Shown here piece after piece: positions 1-9,373 of a stretch of 64,000 bases of DNA (position 1 is the first letter of the stretch; each line of letters starts with the position of its first letter). Made by a program: the position numbers and the translations under genes. The stretch spans positions 38,044 to 102,043 of the forward strand of contig BDDD01002390.1 of NCBI GenBank assembly GCA_001972305.1, read 5' to 3'. Source of the stretch: Cephalotus follicularis. Taxonomy: Eukaryota > Streptophyta > Magnoliopsida > Oxalidales > Cephalotaceae. Under the pieces are notes generated by a model. The model was not told the DNA's origin, did not search any database, and saw only the letters and a program-made list of their open reading frames with translations.

Positions 1-2114
1 TGCTAGTTTAGTCTCTTTCTATCGGTTTCTTGCTTTCATAGGCATGGAGTACGCTAGTGGTTTTGTTGGAGTTCTTATACATAGCTCTGAAGAGATCTGG
101 CGAGTAGCCAACAACGTTTATAAGAATAAATTTCAGTTTTATCTTTCGTTATTGTACGGATTCTCTTTGCTTTGGATTTCTCTGTTGGTTTTGTTTAAAT
201 GAATTCGGTTTTATGATTAATGTACGGATTATTCTTTCGTTCTTGGATACTCCGTTCGATTTTATTTGAATAAAGTCGGTTATGTTTTTGTACGGATGTT
301 CCGTTCCTTGATATCTCCTTCGGTATTGTTGGGATAAATTCGGTTTTGTTTTAGTAAATGAAGTACGGATGTCCTTCTTTCTTTGATATCCTTCTGATTT
401 TATTTGAGATAATTTCAGATTCTGTATTTTGTATGGATTTCCTTTCTTGGTTATCATCGATCGGTTTTTGATTGAATAAAACCCGTTTTATTGCCTAATG
501 GATATGTACGGATATTTCTGTTCCTTGGCTATCTGATATTCTAACTGAAAACAGTTTTGATAAGCTTCTTCGTTTATGAAATTGATAATGTTTTATGATT
601 TTGACACGTTTCGAAAATAAAGTAGGTTTGACATTGTAAATGATTCCGACTTCATACATATGATATGTTATGATACGATATGTTATGATACCGTTGTGAG
701 CGGTTTTCGAATATGTTGTGTGAAAACATATGTTATGTGATTTCAAGTTGATTTTGATAAATCAATTATTTTTGAAATAAATACTGAGTGTTGTACCCAC
801 CTATGGGGCGTACCATAGGCACGTCGTGGGCTGGCACGGGGACGTGACACTTCCCTAGCGGTGTGATTAGACTACGGCGTCTCTAAGGGTATGAACGAAT
901 CCAATGAGGTGGATTTGTGGATCCGCTATGTATGATAGAGGCGTATGAATCGATTCTAGTTTATGTGATCTGAGATGTGATCTGAGATGTGATCCGAGGT
1001 GTGATCGGATATGTGTTATGTGAGAATTGACTGTGTAGTGTCGTACACTTCAATTCTAGTGGGCATGTGGAATTAGCTACTCCCTTGCCAAATTTATGTT
1101 ATGTGATATGTTATGTGCCTCAGTATGGAACCTATGTTTTGGGAAAAATATGCTTTATGTTTTCAAAGTATGGAACTTATGTTTTGAATAGTTTGTCATA
1201 CGTTTTGAAAGTTATGGATTTGATTTTTATGAAAGTTCAGATGTGATTTCAAAGAATGATTCAACTGATATATTGCTTAAGATTTCTGTTTTGAGTTAAC
1301 TTTGAAATCTTACTGCTTTCAAATTATCATTTGTCGTTTACTGCTTTGTTTTGTTCCGTAATCTGTTTGTTTTTTACTATTCATAAACTATTTTCTTTTG
1401 TTCCGTAAATTGTTCTAATCTATTTCGTAGAGTGTTTCGTTTCGTGAAATGTTTTGTATCGCATCGTGTTTGTTTCAGATACTGTATTGAGCATGATATT
1501 ATTTTGTTTCGGATACCGTTTCATTTTGGTAAACTGCTTTGTTTCGGATACACTTTTGTTTCATTCTGTTAGGATTCGTAACTGATCTGTTATGATTCGT
1601 AACTGTTCTGTTTTGTTTCGTAACTGTTCTGTTTTGTTTCGTAACTGTTCCGTTTTGATTCGTATCTGTTTTGATTCGTATTTATGTTGTTTCGTTATTG
1701 ATTTGTTTCATAAATTGTTTTATGATTCTATATCTGTACTGAGGTTTGCTCAGCCGCGTTTTTGTTTTCCATGCGGCAGGTTTTCATGGACCGCATGGGC
1801 AAGTGTGATGAGAGAGTTACCCTATGTCAGAGGATCATCTAGGAGTTTGATCCGGTTATGTTATTAGTAGTGTTCTGGTCGTGTATAGGCCAGTTATCTA
1901 AACATTATTGTGATTTTTGGTTTATGACAAAGTTTTCAGCTTTATGTTTCAGATTCAGTTTATGTTCCAAGATGATACATGTTTTTAGATTTTTAGAACC
2001 ACCACGTATTGATGATGATTAAGATTAAGATCTTGATATGTTTTTAGTTCAGTTTTGTGTGACACACCGATCCCGAATCGGGAGTGATCCCGGTTCCGAA
2101 TCGGGGGTGTTACA
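1..2114 (+). repeat. 5' LTR of element A (Ty3/gypsy), cut by left window edge
   Basis: This AT-rich stretch ends in TGTTACA, followed four bases later by a tRNA-iMet primer site, so 2114 is the inner end of a 5' LTR. The LTR start is not in view. Reverse-complement blocks of the LTR at 17724-20175 match it, for example the ACCACCACGTATT block near 1990, the block around 780-960 with a gacgtctc-like step, and the TACGGATATTTC region. That makes A and F the same LTR family. The pyrimidine/GTTTCG-rich part at 1430-1700 is low complexity. No coding capacity is seen. The family assignment rests on by-eye matching. Confidence 0.75.
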
Positions 2115-2118
2115 GCTA

Positions 2119-2129
2119 TGGTATCAGAG
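2119..2129 (+). other. Primer binding site of element A
   Basis: TGGTATCAGAG is complementary to the 3' end of plant initiator-Met tRNA. It lies four bases inside the LTR end, the normal place for minus-strand priming in gypsy elements. Confidence 0.8.
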
Positions 2130-2560
2130 AATAGGTTTTTCTTTCCTTAGAAGACCTATCTAGGTTTGACCTGTGAGATGGGTAGACATTTGGGTTAGGG
2201 CTATTCCTTAAGAGTCGCTTCGATATATCCTTTGTATTCCAGTTTTCTGTCTCTCTTTGTTTTACACCATTTATGATTTGTTTCTTTGATGACATGAAGA
2301 GTCCAACGACTAAGGAATGTTAATCCGGAGGCTGACAAAGATGTTTCACAAGAGGATGCACGGTATGAGCCAACTGTATAGCGATTAAAAGACCGACAGA
2401 ATGAGCCGTAATGCTAAGCGATCGATCGAATGGGCCGAAAGGCATAAGTGTTGTCTGAATAGCTTCCTTATCGAATTGTGGTTGATCGAGATAGAATATG
2501 AATGGTCATTGCGAATGGATAGTGTATGGATGTCTAGTATATAATTATCGATCGCATAGT

Positions 2561-2710
2561 ATCGTTAAGGACCGTTATTGAACAGATCGTGATCGTAAGG
2601 ACCATTGTTGAACGGATAGTGATCGTGTGACCCATTATAGAACGGACAGTGATCGAATGGGTTGTTATTGAACGGTTAATGATCGGATGGACTGTTATCG
2701 AATGAATGGG
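2561..2710 (+). repeat. 30-bp tandem repeat, about five units
   Basis: Five units of 30 bp (2561, 2591, 2621, 2651, 2681), four of them starting with GATCG, share a middle part resembling ATTGTTGAACGG. The units are diverged but keep exact 30-bp spacing. The array sits in the leader of element A. Confidence 0.8.
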
Positions 2711-3244
2711 CATTGCATGGATGATTAAAATAGTTTGTGAATGAACCGATGTGACAGTTAACTACTTATATATGCTGGTATGTGACAGTATATGTATTTA
2801 GTCAACCCCTCGACTTCAACTACATATGGAGTTTACCTATACATTGATAGTGGAGTGTTATATGGCTGTGAATCATAAACGGATATGGAATGTATATGGA
2901 TATGGACCGTAAAAGGAGATGAAATGTAATAGATATAGCACGGTCATGGATTGATAAGGATAAAAAGCTTTGGATGATGACATATGGTGGAGTTACTAAT
3001 GATAGATTGTGTTATGGCTTATATGGATATGATATGACATGGTTCACATCTTTTTATGCTATATATGAATCTCACATGATCGATATTATACATATATCTG
3101 CTACACCTCTGTACACATTCACTGCTTATGATAATGGATATGGATTTGTTTATATGATTTGTAAAGAGTGCTTTTTGTTCATAAACTAAATTGTATAGAG
3201 TTATGAGACTTGTTATGTATAAGAGGTAACTTAAGAGATATGTT

Positions 3245-3685
3245 TATTCAGTTATCGACCTCTCCCGGCCATCTCTCCCATTTTCTCTCCCCTCTTACCT
3301 GCTGCCATCGCCGTCGGTACCGATATGGCGCCGGCGAAGACACCGGTCGAACCCCTGCAACGTCCTGAGTCAACCGCACCCAACCCATGCACCGGTCAAC
3401 GTCTCCAACAGCGTGCGCAACGTCTTCTCTCTCCCGGACCTGTTTGGCACCGTAGCTCCTTCTCCGGTGAACGTCACGACAAGAAGATCACATATTCGGC
3501 ACCCTGGCGACGAGAGGAAGCGAACCCGACCGGCCTCGACCCTTGGCGATGCCGGAAAAGCAGATCGGCGCAAAGTCAAGCCACGATCAAACGTCTCTGT
3601 TCTGGCCAAACACGGCGGTTTCATGGCAAACGCGCTATGGATTCGTGATCACTGGCCTCAAACTGTCCAGATCGGTTGGTTTGTA
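3245..3685. other. GC-rich segment of unknown origin, possibly a captured gene fragment
   Basis: Base composition switches here from AT-rich to clearly GC-rich, with CCGGCG, ACCGGTC and CACCGGTC words, then reverts near 3685 where gypsy pol homology starts. A C/T-rich run (3256-3298) is followed by an ATG at 3325 and an open stretch to 3648. A second frame from 3413 stays open and runs into pol sequence. Neither frame resembles a family I know. The C/T-rich run followed by a GC-rich ATG looks like the 5' end of a host exon, but that is inference. It could also be leader sequence of another element. Confidence 0.4.
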
Positions 3686-3689
3686 GTGT

Positions 3690-4247
3690 GTGAACAGAGT
3701 CTAGTGGGACCCAAGCTTGTGCAAGACACAACTGAGAAGGAAAAGGTTATTAGGGAAAGGCTTCTTACAGCGCAAAATAGGCTGAAAAGTTATGCAGACC
3801 ACCACAGGCGAGAGTTGGAGTTCGCAGTGGCCGTCATGTATTCCTTACAGTCTCTCTGACTAAAGGTATTTGAGGTTCGGAAAGAAAGGAAAGTTGGCCC
3901 CTTGGTTTATAGGACCTTTCGAGATCCTTGAGAGAGTGGGTACTGCTGCTTATCGACTTGCCTTACCACTCAGCCTGGTGGATATACACGATGAGTATAA
4001 TGTTTCGAAGCTGAGGAAGTACTACCCTGACCCTTATCATGTGCTGCAATGGGAACCATTGGAGCTGAGAACGGATATGAGTTTCGAAGACATACCAATC
4101 CAGATTCTCGACCGATGGATTAAACAGCTCAGGAGTAAAACCATTCCACCGGTGAAAGTATTATGGAAATACCACGAAGTGGATGATGCTACCTGGGAAA
4201 GAGAGGATGACATGCAGACTAAGTACCCCTATTTGTTCTCATGTTAG
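3690..4247 (+). pseudogene. Gypsy pol tail with chromodomain (element B)
   Basis: The translated pieces include LVQDTTEKEKVI, then the integrase C-terminal module (KGKLAPWFIGPFEILERVG, then a VSKLRKYYPDP-like block). They end in a chromodomain (IPPVKVLWKYHEVDDATWE and a KYPYLF end). This order is characteristic of Tekay/Del chromoviruses, where the chromodomain tethers integrase to chromatin. The stop lies just upstream of the polypurine tract, as expected for the end of pol. It is a fossil fragment. Confidence 0.8.
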
Positions 4248-4271
4248 GAAATCTTGGGACGAGATTTCTGT

Positions 4272-4280
4272 AAGGAGGGG
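4272..4280 (+). other. Polypurine tract of element B
   Basis: AAGGAGGGG lies four bases before the LTR start TGTAATGGCC. This is the plus-strand primer position, and the placement fixes the LTR start at 4285. Confidence 0.7.
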
Positions 4281-4548
4281 AGTATGTAATGGCCCTAGAT
4301 ATTATACAGTATTGTTATGGGGCCTTGGAATTTCTTTCTCTCCTTTGGGTCTGAATAGGTCATGGTATTGTGACATTGGGCTTAAAGGAAATGATTCTTT
4401 TTCCTTGGGCTGGATAGGAAATGTTAATATTGGGCCCTAGAGTGAAGGAAAGAAGAGAAGGCCCAAGGGAGGAGGTCGACCTAAGCACTAGACATAGTTT
4501 GCAGTCGTTGGAAATTGTCTAGGAAATTCTGGACTCTTCCATTGGGAT

Positions 4549-4555
4549 TATAAAA
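4549..4555 (+). promoter_or_regulatory. TATA box in LTR of element B
   Basis: TATAAAA, 264 bp from the LTR start and followed by GGAGG, is in the usual position for the U3/R promoter of a plant LTR. Confidence 0.5.
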
Positions 4556-4710
4556 GGAGGAAAATGCCGAAGGACACACTGTTTCCATTTTCCATACTCT
4601 TGTTCTAGAGAAATCGAGAGAAAGGCGAGAATGGTGGGCGATGGGGCCAGATGTTGGAAAAAGGGAGAAGAAGACAAGCAGGGGCCTTCATCGGAAGAGT
4701 CCCTGCCCAT

Positions 4711-4743
4711 ACACACACACACATACCTATATATATATATATA
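4711..4743. repeat. Compound (CA)n/(TA)n microsatellite
   Basis: A run of CA dinucleotides is followed by a run of TA dinucleotides, downstream of the TATA box in the LTR of element B. Confidence 0.85.
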
Positions 4744-5289
4744 CCATCTCCTGGAAGAGAAGGAAATCGTAAAAGAGTCAAGTGGAAGGTGATCAAAGTC
4801 GTGAGTTAGTCCTCGGCCAGAAGGGAGTCCAGAATCTGAGAAGGAAGAAGACAATCTCCATTTCCAACCGTTCTCTCGGTAGGTGGCTTCATGTCCGAGC
4901 GCCTACCAGCTTGTGTGTTGTATGTGTTGTTTGCTTTTGTTGATTGTTTAAATGCATGAGCTATTGTGTTTTATTTTGTGATTGTTTGTGTTTGTTAGTT
5001 TAGGATCCTGGCTTTTTACCTTGGAACAGTTACGTGGAATGCCTCGGTGCTTCGAAAAGCACTTAGAGATGAAGTAAATGCCTGAGGATCATAATGACCA
5101 AGGAGCATATTGCCTGAGGAGCGTAATGCCCGGGGAGCAAATATGCCTGAGGAGGACTAAGTGTCCTACCCGTGCTAGTACATCCGAGGAGGACTAAGTG
5201 TCCTACCAGTGCTAGTATGTCCGAGGTTGAGCATAATGCCCAAGGAGCTTGTGCCGAGGAGCCAGTACTCCCCAGGAGCAGAGGATCCC

Positions 5290-5445
5290 TAAACATGGCT
5301 TTCCTCTGCCAAGTGTCCGAGGATCCCATGCATGCCTTTCCTTTTCCATGTGTGTGAGGATCCCATACATGGCTTTCCTCTGCCATGTGTCTCAGGATCC
5401 CATACATGGCTTTCCTCTGTCATGTGTCCGAGGATCCCAAAGCAT
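5290..5445 (+). repeat. About 38-bp tandem repeats in LTR B
   Basis: Four to five units begin GAGGATCCCA and continue with CATGGCTTTCCTCTGCCATG and GTGTC. Spacing is about 37-40 bp, and neighbouring units differ by a few bases. BamHI-type GGATCC words recur at each unit start. Confidence 0.75.
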
Positions 5446-5744
5446 GTGCCCGAGGACCTCCTCAGTCATAAAGGCCAGAGGTGATTAATACTTGGAGAGG
5501 ATCTTTTCCCCAAGTACAGGGAAGAAGGAAGAGTAAGGTAGGGCACCTGAAGAGCGCCAAGCCGGACCAGGAGTCCGAGCAGAGCAGAGTTCCTTCTCTG
5601 GCTAAAGGATTGTATAAGAGCCGACCAAGTATAAGTATGGAGAGAAATAGGTAGCGCTAAGGGCACCGAGCTGACGAAGGGTCAGTGCATTACTGAGCAG
5701 AGTTCCTCCTCTGCCAAACGATATATGATAGATATGTGACATCC

Positions 5745-6020
5745 TATGATAGGTGAACTTAAAGAGTGAATCCACATAGAGACTGTCCTGAGATGGTGAG
5801 CCCACTAGGGGGAGAATTCTGCCGAGTAGGTGAACCTAAGGGGTGAATACCGCTAAGCAGGTGATCCTCGGGTGAACCCGCTTAATGGTGAACCTAATGG
5901 TGAATTCCTCAGTAAGCAGGTGATCTTAAGGGAGACTTCCGCGGGCAGGTGAGGAAAGGGTGAATTCCGCTCAGCAGGGGATCCCGAGAGTGAATTCCGC
6001 TGGCAGGTGAGCCTAATGGG
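5745..6020 (+). repeat. Degenerate GGTGAAC/GCAGGTGA repeats in LTR B
   Basis: Words such as AGGTGAACCTAA, GTGAATTCCGC and AGCAGGTGATC recur irregularly every 20-35 bp. It looks like an old, diverged minisatellite inside the LTR. Confidence 0.6.
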
Positions 6021-6589
6021 GAACCATGTAGATGACCAGACCTTAGGATACCGGACTTGACTCCTCTGCGTAATGTTTATGGATTGTATGGTTGAGTAAA
6101 GTAGTCCGAGGACCAGGGATGGCTTATGTGTTATGGTCTGCACTTATGTTTTGGCATGCACGCATTTCCTCTGTTTATTGTTTACTTCTCTGGTATGTGT
6201 CGTACATGTGGTTACCTACACAACCCCCAGGGTTGCTGACCCATTCTCTGAATGGGCCAGGTGCAGATACAGAACCAGACTTTAGTGGAGCACCTCGGCA
6301 ACAGCAAGGATAAAGAGAAAAGTAAGTTCCTCCACCTCTGGAGTACGTTCAAAGGTCAGATTGGCAGAGGATCATTGTCTATTTATTCTATATCCTGCCG
6401 GGTTGTGGCAGTGTATTTTATATGTATTATTTTTGGAACTGGGTATATATCAACACATTGAATAAATGGTTTCATGATGATCATTATGTTTTAAAATAAT
6501 ATGGTGATAAGTAAAGGAAATATATGGATTGCCACGTGTCGTGTCGTGGGGCTCAACCAGCGATTCGGGGCATGACACTGTGACACAGA

Positions 6590-7092
6590 AAAGCTACCTC
6601 TGACAACCAGAATTCACATTTGCTAAACTTTGCATATAATCGATGATCTCTGAGAGTTTGCAATGCCAAGTGCAGGTGTTCTCCATGTTCCTCCATTGTG
6701 TTAGAGTACACCAGAATATTATCAATGAAAACTACAGTAAAGTGATCAAGATATGGACTAAACACTCGATTCATCAAACTCATAAATGCAGCAGGGGCAT
6801 TGGTCACACTAAACAGCATAACTACAAATTCATAGTGTCCATACCGTGATATAAAAGTAGTCTTCGGGATGTCTTCCTCTCTGGCCTTGAGTTGATGATA
6901 TCCGAATCTCAAATCCAGTTTAGAGAACACCGTCGACCCCTTGAGTTGATCAAACAACTCATCAATAAGCGGCATCGGATATTTGTTATTGATAGTCACC
7001 TTATTTAGCTTCCGATAATTGGTGCACATTCTTAGCGATCCATCCTTTTTTTTAACAAATAAGACCAGTGCTCCCCATGGAGACACACTCAA
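6590..7092 (-). pseudogene. Gypsy reverse transcriptase domain (element D)
   Basis: Recognisable RT blocks are [65 protein letters not shown] and a [11 protein letters not shown] block at the active-site position. The order is that of plant Ty3/gypsy RT. Only the RT part remains. It is a fossil fragment. Confidence 0.85.
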
Positions 7093-7269
7093 TCGATGAA
7101 GCCTTTATCTAGTAACTCCTGTAACTGTGTATTCAATTCTTTCAATTCAGGGGGAGCCATTCGTTAAGGAGCTCACGATATAGGTGTTGTTTATGGTAGC
7201 AGGTCTATAGTGAATTCCACATCTCTGTCTGGAGGGAAGGACATTAACTCTTCCGGAAACACATCCAGG

Positions 7270-7740
7270 TATTCACACTACCGTAACATCACTCAAATTG
7301 GGCACCCATCTGTTATTGTCTACAATATGTGCCAAATAAGCATCGCAACCTTGCTTCAAGAGTCGGTCAGCCTGCATAGTAGATATCATTTGAATCGGCT
7401 GACATTCCAAGGTTCCAGTAAACTGGTAAGGAGACTGTTCTGGCACGTTGAAGATTATGACCTTTCGGTTACAATCCACGTAAGCATAGTGTGCCACTAA
7501 CCAATCCATTCCCAGTATTACGTCAATTTCCCCTATCGATAACACTATCAAATCTGCCAATAGAATATGTCCATCGATACCAATAGCACGAGATTTACAC
7601 ACCCATTCGGAGGTAACAGACTCTCCTACTCTTGTCTAACTTCCATAACAAATGGTAAAGGCTCGTGTTCCACATTCAGTCATTGTATAAAATGCAATGC
7701 AATATAATAGTGAGATGAACCGGAGTCTATAAGAGCCTGT
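7270..7740 (-). pseudogene. Gypsy aspartic protease region (element D)
   Basis: The region encodes the segment downstream of the catalytic loop: [19 protein letters not shown], then AHYAYVDCNRKVI. This DVILGMDWL pattern is diagnostic of the retropepsin-like domain between gag and RT in plant gypsy elements. The part expected to carry the DSG loop lies at about 7700-7740. Fossil. Confidence 0.8.
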
Positions 7741-8039
7741 GCTTCACAATGAAATAAGTAAACAGTACCTCCAATAACTGAGGCAGATCCTACTGCAGTT
7801 TTCCTGTCCAAAGCATACACTCTACCTTTCACGGTAGGTGTTGATCCCATTGGTTGATTCCCACGGTCTCCTTATCCTGAGTTGGTGCTAGGACGGTCCT
7901 GTCGTTGTTGTCCAGTATTACGATTTATTTGGGAACCTCCCTGTGAAGGGGCCGCACTCTGACCTGATTGATTACCATAACCATACCTCCCGTAACGACA
8001 TTATGCAACCTTATGATCCGTAGCTCGGCATATGATACA

Positions 8040-8758
8040 ATTTTCATCCTTCCACCAGCAATCATCAGAGGCATGGTTTGTACGATGACAATGTATACAT
8101 GGTTCATAAGAGGCCTGACTGCTGACTCGGCAAGTCTGGATTGACTTTTCTTTGGTGACAGTAAGCCTCTATCTCTTCATCGAGAGCCAAGACATCTCCT
8201 TCTTTGTTGTCTCTCAAATCTGGAAGAACCAGCTAGACTGCCATAACTACATGAGGATCCACTATGACCAGGGCTACTATTGTACCTCGATTTTTGGGAT
8301 TTATTACTACTACGAGAACTTCTACCAGATTGTCCACTTTGGGATACTGATCTTTTATCTCCCTTATGGATCCTCAATCTTTGTATCTCATTGGTCGCAA
8401 CTTCCATGTCTCTGGCTCTGATAGACACCTCAAAAAGAGATCTGAATCGAAGAGGTACCAGGTGCTGTCTGATCTCAGGTTTGAGGCCAATAAGGAACTT
8501 CTTGGCCTTTCTGGTTTCAATGTCGACCATATGGGGAGCTATACTTGACAATTCAACAAATTTGGCCTCATACTGGCCCACTTTCACATTACCTTGAGTT
8601 ATTTTGAGAAATTCATCTTCTCTCTTGTCCACTTCTACTTTGGGAAAGTACTGTTCATTAAATTCCTCTTTGAATATGTCCCATGATCTGACTATCCTTG
8701 ATCGTTCCCATGAATCAATAATCATTTTCCACCAATGGTCTGCTTCGCCCTGCAGCAT
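8040..8758 (-). pseudogene. Gypsy gag with zinc-knuckle region (element D)
   Basis: The capsid part contains GEADHWWKM, WDIFKEEFNEQYFP, FLKITQGNVKVGQYEAKFVE and KKFLIGLKPEIR, the classical plant Retrotrans_gag signature. A Ser/Arg-rich linker follows. Around 8040-8110 a C/H-rich zinc-knuckle stretch is seen in another frame. Gag packages the element RNA. Fossil. Confidence 0.85.
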
Positions 8759-9358
8759 ATATGTGGCGAAGAGTATTTATGAGAGTCAGAACATTCCACC
8801 ACTGTGAAGATCTTTTCAATCTACATTATCCATCTCTCAGCTGCTATAACATCTGCATCTCTGGTGAACACTGGGGGATTCACTCTCAAGAACCTAGCTA
8901 AGGGATCCTCTAGGCGTGAAGGTTGGTCAACTAATCTTCTTGTCGTCATTGAATGCCTAAGAGGTCTCTTAACCGGAGGTTGTTCAGGTGCTTCAGCCGC
9001 ACGTCTATCTGGTCTGGCAGCTGAGGTCTGTTCCTATGTAGTTGCATGTCACTGCATAAACTCGTTCATCTAAGTCATCATTGCCCGAATTCTTCTCATA
9101 AGACCCCTAGATTCCTGTCGAGTAGGGGCTGCAACTTCTGTTTCCTGGGCTGCATTTATTTCTTCCGCATCTCTACTTGCTCGAGTACGTCTAGTCGATA
9201 GCTCAGCTCTTGCTCCTCGTGCAGTTTTGCTTCGACGACCGTCCATTTCCACTTCTGTTTAACAACAAAAGGTTAATATCCACGCATCTTTTCTGCATTC
9301 CATTTACTTTAGAAGCCAGTGACTCCTTACTGGTATACCCAACATAGGAGAACCTCGG

Positions 9359-9369
9359 CTCTGATACCA
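9359..9369 (-). other. Primer binding site of element D
   Basis: On the minus strand this reads TGGTATCAGAG, the initiator-Met tRNA complement, four bases inside the LTR end at 9374. Confidence 0.8.
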
Positions 9370-9373
9370 AAAC

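Larger units (their letters stand above)
2115..3244 (+). mobile_element. Decayed leader/internal remnant of element A
   Basis: The stretch follows the LTR and primer site of A. I recognise no gag, protease or polymerase motif in it. It holds a 30-bp tandem array (2561-2710) and AT-rich sequence with many ATATGGA-like words. It ends where base composition changes sharply at about 3245. It is either a long untranslated leader or a badly decayed gag region, and no gene is called. Confidence 0.5.
3690..6575 (+). mobile_element. Element B: Ty3/gypsy chromovirus (Tekay-like), 3' part only
   Basis: Visible parts, in order: the pol C-terminal tail with chromodomain (3690-4247), a polypurine tract (4272-4280) and a 3' LTR (4285-6575, 2.29 kb, TG...CA). 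The 5' half is absent from the window. The LTR does not match the LTR of element A to its left, so the two are not halves of one element. The right end abuts the minus-strand element D. It is an old, broken copy. Confidence 0.75.
4285..6575 (+). repeat. 3' LTR of element B
   Basis: The LTR starts TGTAATGGCC after the polypurine tract and ends GGGGCATGACA. It holds a TATA box (4549-4555), a CA/TA microsatellite (4711-4743) and two minisatellite-like regions (5290-5445 and 5745-6020). Words built on GAGGA and CATAATGCC recur from 5060 to 5270. No GTCGAC palindrome array is evident here, unlike most other LTRs in the window. Confidence 0.75.

Noticed and set aside
2119-2129. tRNA-Met gene at primer sites (2119, 9359, 21969, 25905, 42301, 55067)
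   Set aside because: Only an 11-base complement of the tRNA 3' end is present; no cloverleaf follows.
3325-3859. A host protein gene in the GC-rich segment (frames 3325-3648 and 3413-3859)
   Set aside because: Overlapping frames are equally open, neither has a recognisable domain, and one reads into retroelement pol; kept only as a possible gene fragment.
1-6575. A and B as the 5' and 3' halves of one element
   Set aside because: Both are on the plus strand with LTR, primer site, then pol tail, polypurine tract and LTR, but the two LTR sequences do not match.
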